Positions 4,736 to 5,942 of a stretch of DNA of 5,942 bases are shown piece after piece; position 1 is the first letter of the stretch, and every line of letters begins with the position of its first letter. Source of the stretch: Candidatus Thalassarchaeum betae (GTDB lineage: Archaea > Thermoplasmatota > Poseidoniia > Poseidoniales > Thalassarchaeaceae); contig JAKUUO010000043.1 in assembly GCA_022448665.1 (NCBI GenBank), forward strand, positions 1 through 5,942. The letters run 5' to 3'. Both the position numbers and the translations under genes were made by a program. The notes below the pieces were generated by a model, which saw nothing but the letters and a program-made list of their open reading frames with translations, was not told the origin of the DNA and made no database searches.

Positions 4736-5323
4736 TCACTCACCCGCGACATCGGACCTCAGCATCAGCGGCCTGAGGTCGATTCCCGCCTCGGCGAAGG
4801 CCTGCGCCCCGCCCTCCTCGCGATCGAGGATGGTTATGCAGGCCGCTACCTCGCAGCCCATGTCGGTGAGTCTGGCAGCTGCCCGCAGCGCTGAGCCTCC
4901 AGTCGTGGTGACGTCCTCGAGCAGCACCACCCTGTCGCCCGAAGACAGGCTCGAGCCTTCGATTCCTGGTGGGTTGCCGGTCTTGCGCCCGCCGCGCCCC
5001 TTGGGTTCCTTCCGGACCAGGAATCCCCGCAGGCTCGAGCCTATCCGAGCCTTGGCGATGGCGATGCCCGTGAGCGGCACTGCGCCGAGCTCGAGGCCAC
5101 CGACGGCATCCACGCCACCGATGTCGTCGATTTCAGCGTGGATAAGCACGCCCAGCAAGTGAGCGGAGTCGGGGTCCATCATGACCGGTTTCATGTCGAA
5201 GAAGTGGGCACTCTGACGGCCGCTTGCGAGCGTGAATGGCTCTTCAGGGGAATGCAGGTAGGCCAAGTCACGGACCTTGTCGACGAGTCGCGACCTCGCT
5301 TCGTCCACAGTGGTTGACGCCAT
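4736..5323 (-). CDS. pyrE: Orotate phosphoribosyltransferase
   Basis: This 195-residue protein is a type I phosphoribosyltransferase that makes orotidine 5'-monophosphate from orotate and PRPP, the penultimate step of UMP synthesis. Visible motifs are FTLASGRQSAHFFDMKPV (30-47), typical of the substrate-binding start of OPRT; GGLELGAVPLTGIAIA (75-90); FLVRKEPKGRGGRKTG (101-116), the flexible catalytic loop; and VVLLEDVTTTGGSA (132-145), the PRPP-binding signature with its acidic pair. The length fits the compact archaeal form (about 180-210). The loop is unusual: it lacks the His often found in the K-x-H-G stretch and is several residues longer (TGNPPG) before the IEG that normally follows. 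The start at 5323 is supported by GGGAGG three bases upstream. The gene is first of a two-gene unit with csaA and is divergent from polC across 137 bp. Confidence 0.95.
   Translation of the reverse strand: MASTTVDEARSRLVDKVRDLAYLHSPEEPFTLASGRQSAHFFDMKPVMMDPDSAHLLGVLIHAEIDDIGGVDAVGGLELGAVPLTGIAIAKARIGSSLRGFLVRKEPKGRGGRKTGNPPGIEGSSLSSGDRVVLLEDVTTTGGSALRAAARLTDMGCEVAACITILDREEGGAQAFAEAGIDLRPLMLRSDVAGE
4739..4744 (-). promoter_or_regulatory. Shine-Dalgarno of csaA inside the end of pyrE
   Basis: On the minus strand GGGTGAGTGAATG holds GGTGAG (4744-4739), complementary to the archaeal 16S rRNA 3' end, three bases before the csaA ATG; those three bases are the pyrE TGA. It points to translation of csaA from a shared mRNA, by reinitiation or coupling, and supports the ATG at 4735 as the start. 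Confidence 0.7.
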
Positions 5324-5326
5324 CTT

Positions 5327-5332
5327 CCTCCC
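5327..5332 (-). promoter_or_regulatory. Shine-Dalgarno of pyrE
   Basis: On the minus strand TGAGGGAGGAAGATG places GGGAGG (5332-5327) three bases from the pyrE ATG at 5323. The spacing is short but the sequence is strong. It implies that the pyrE mRNA has a 5' leader, unlike the apparently leaderless fumC and polC. No clear TATA box for pyrE could be picked out in 5341-5410. Confidence 0.6.
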
Positions 5333-5431
5333 TCACTTCGGCTCAGCAGGAGTCGGATGAAGGTTCGCACTGAGAACAGCCCGATTGGCAGTCATTACAG
5401 TGAATGTTCTTGGACGGCCTCTTTCGGTGTC

Positions 5432-5439
5432 AAGATATT
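5432..5439 (+). promoter_or_regulatory. TATA-like element of polC
   Basis: AAGATATT (5432-5439) is centred about 25-26 bases before the polC ATG, the right distance for a leaderless archaeal transcript starting at or next to 5461. No Shine-Dalgarno sequence precedes the ATG, which agrees. The element is short and only moderately AT-rich, so confidence is moderate. Confidence 0.45.
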
Positions 5440-5460
5440 CGGCGGCGGAGCGTATGCGAC

Positions 5461-5942
5461 ATGGGCGGAGATAAGCAGCAGATAGCGGTGTACGACGAGG
5501 CTCGCCTCGTCGGCGAGCGTGAGGCCTACCAGAACTGGCTGGACCGGCGTGCCGAGGAGGTCTACCGCATCGCTGCTTCAGCCAAGGCCAAAGGCCTTGA
5601 CTTCGAGGATGAAGTCGAGATTCCACGCACCGCTGACCTAGCCAGTCGCACCCAGAAGCTGCTCGAGGCAGATTACCTGCATGGACTGAACATAGAGGAC
5701 GACCTGCGCAACCTGCTCAGGACCTCTGAGCGCGAGAACGCGGCCATCGAGATAGCCCTCGATGTCGCGAAGAGGATGCACGCTCGGACCAGCGACATCG
5801 AGAAGGCCATCGACTCGGGTATCAGGGGCGGTCTCGCGGTGCTGACCGAGGCGGTTCTTGTGGCACCGCTCGAGGGCATCGGCGGGGTACGAATCATGAA
5901 CAACGCCGATGGTTCGGAGTGCCTCTCCATCGACTTCGCAGG
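5461..5942 (+). CDS. polC: D-family DNA polymerase large subunit DP2, N-terminal part
   Basis: The reading frame starts at the ATG at 5461 and stays open to the window edge, so only the first 160 residues and two bases of the next codon are visible; complete DP2 proteins have over 1,000 residues. DP2 is the catalytic subunit of PolD, the heterodimeric replicative polymerase found in most archaea outside Crenarchaeota, and pairs with the DP1 exonuclease subunit. The visible part matches the DP2 N-terminus: YRIAASAKAKGLDFEDEVEI (35-54), then ADLASRTQKLL (58-68), an acidic and helical stretch (about 78-118), and IRGGLAVLTEAVLVAPLEGI (121-140), followed by GGVRI and the start of the IDFAG block that normally precedes PIRSAGGT. 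The catalytic aspartates lie beyond the window. Codon and GC use resemble pyrE. An ATG at 5454 is out of frame and stops at once, so 5461 is the only near start. Confidence 0.93.
   Translation, partial: MGGDKQQIAVYDEARLVGEREAYQNWLDRRAEEVYRIAASAKAKGLDFEDEVEIPRTADLASRTQKLLEADYLHGLNIEDDLRNLLRTSERENAAIEIALDVAKRMHARTSDIEKAIDSGIRGGLAVLTEAVLVAPLEGIGGVRIMNNADGSECLSIDFA

Noticed and set aside
5393..5407. TCATTACAGTGAATG as an inverted-repeat operator between pyrE and polC.
   Set aside because: Only the outer CATT/AATG arms are complementary; the centre does not pair or mirror, so it is within chance.

Overview
This window looks like chromosomal DNA from a mesophilic euryarchaeon with fairly high GC content, probably within Thermoplasmatota. 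A Marine Group II/III-like planktonic archaeon is my best guess. The domain assignment rests on the N-terminus of the archaeal replicative D-family DNA polymerase large subunit (DP2, polC) at the right edge. Two genes also have archaeal TATA-like elements at the distance expected for leaderless mRNAs (fumC clear, polC good), while other genes carry GGTGA or GGGAGG Shine-Dalgarno sequences. The lineage call is inference from gene content and style, not from a marker search.

Layout, left to right. Positions 1-903 contain no recognisable conserved gene. A strongly purine-rich (+) strand carries five copies of a repeat of about 40-68 bp (212-663). Small GC-rich hairpins lie on both sides (71-124 and 673-774), including a C(UUCG)G tetraloop. 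An ORF runs through the repeats with a signal-peptide-like start, but the evidence that it is translated is weak. A structured non-coding RNA or a plain repeat tract is equally possible.

Positions 904-2505 (-) encode a class II fumarase with every signature motif. Its N-terminus is fused in frame to a CopG/Arc-type ribbon-helix-helix (RHH) DNA-binding domain, the most unusual protein architecture here. Next is a single-domain cyclophilin peptidyl-prolyl isomerase (2596-3081, -). It is divergent from a multi-zinc-module membrane protein of unknown function (3161-4336, +).

The zinc protein converges stop-to-stop, with no intervening base, on a pyrE-csaA pair (5323 to 4337, -). That pair encodes orotate phosphoribosyltransferase (pyrimidine synthesis) and a CsaA-like OB-fold tRNA-binding protein, joined by abutting stop and start codons. 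polC starts at 5461 (+), divergent from pyrE, and runs off the window.

The identified genes are mostly housekeeping: TCA cycle, protein folding, UMP synthesis and replication. The parts worth a second look are the RHH-fumarase fusion, the repeat/hairpin region at the left edge and the zinc-rich membrane protein.
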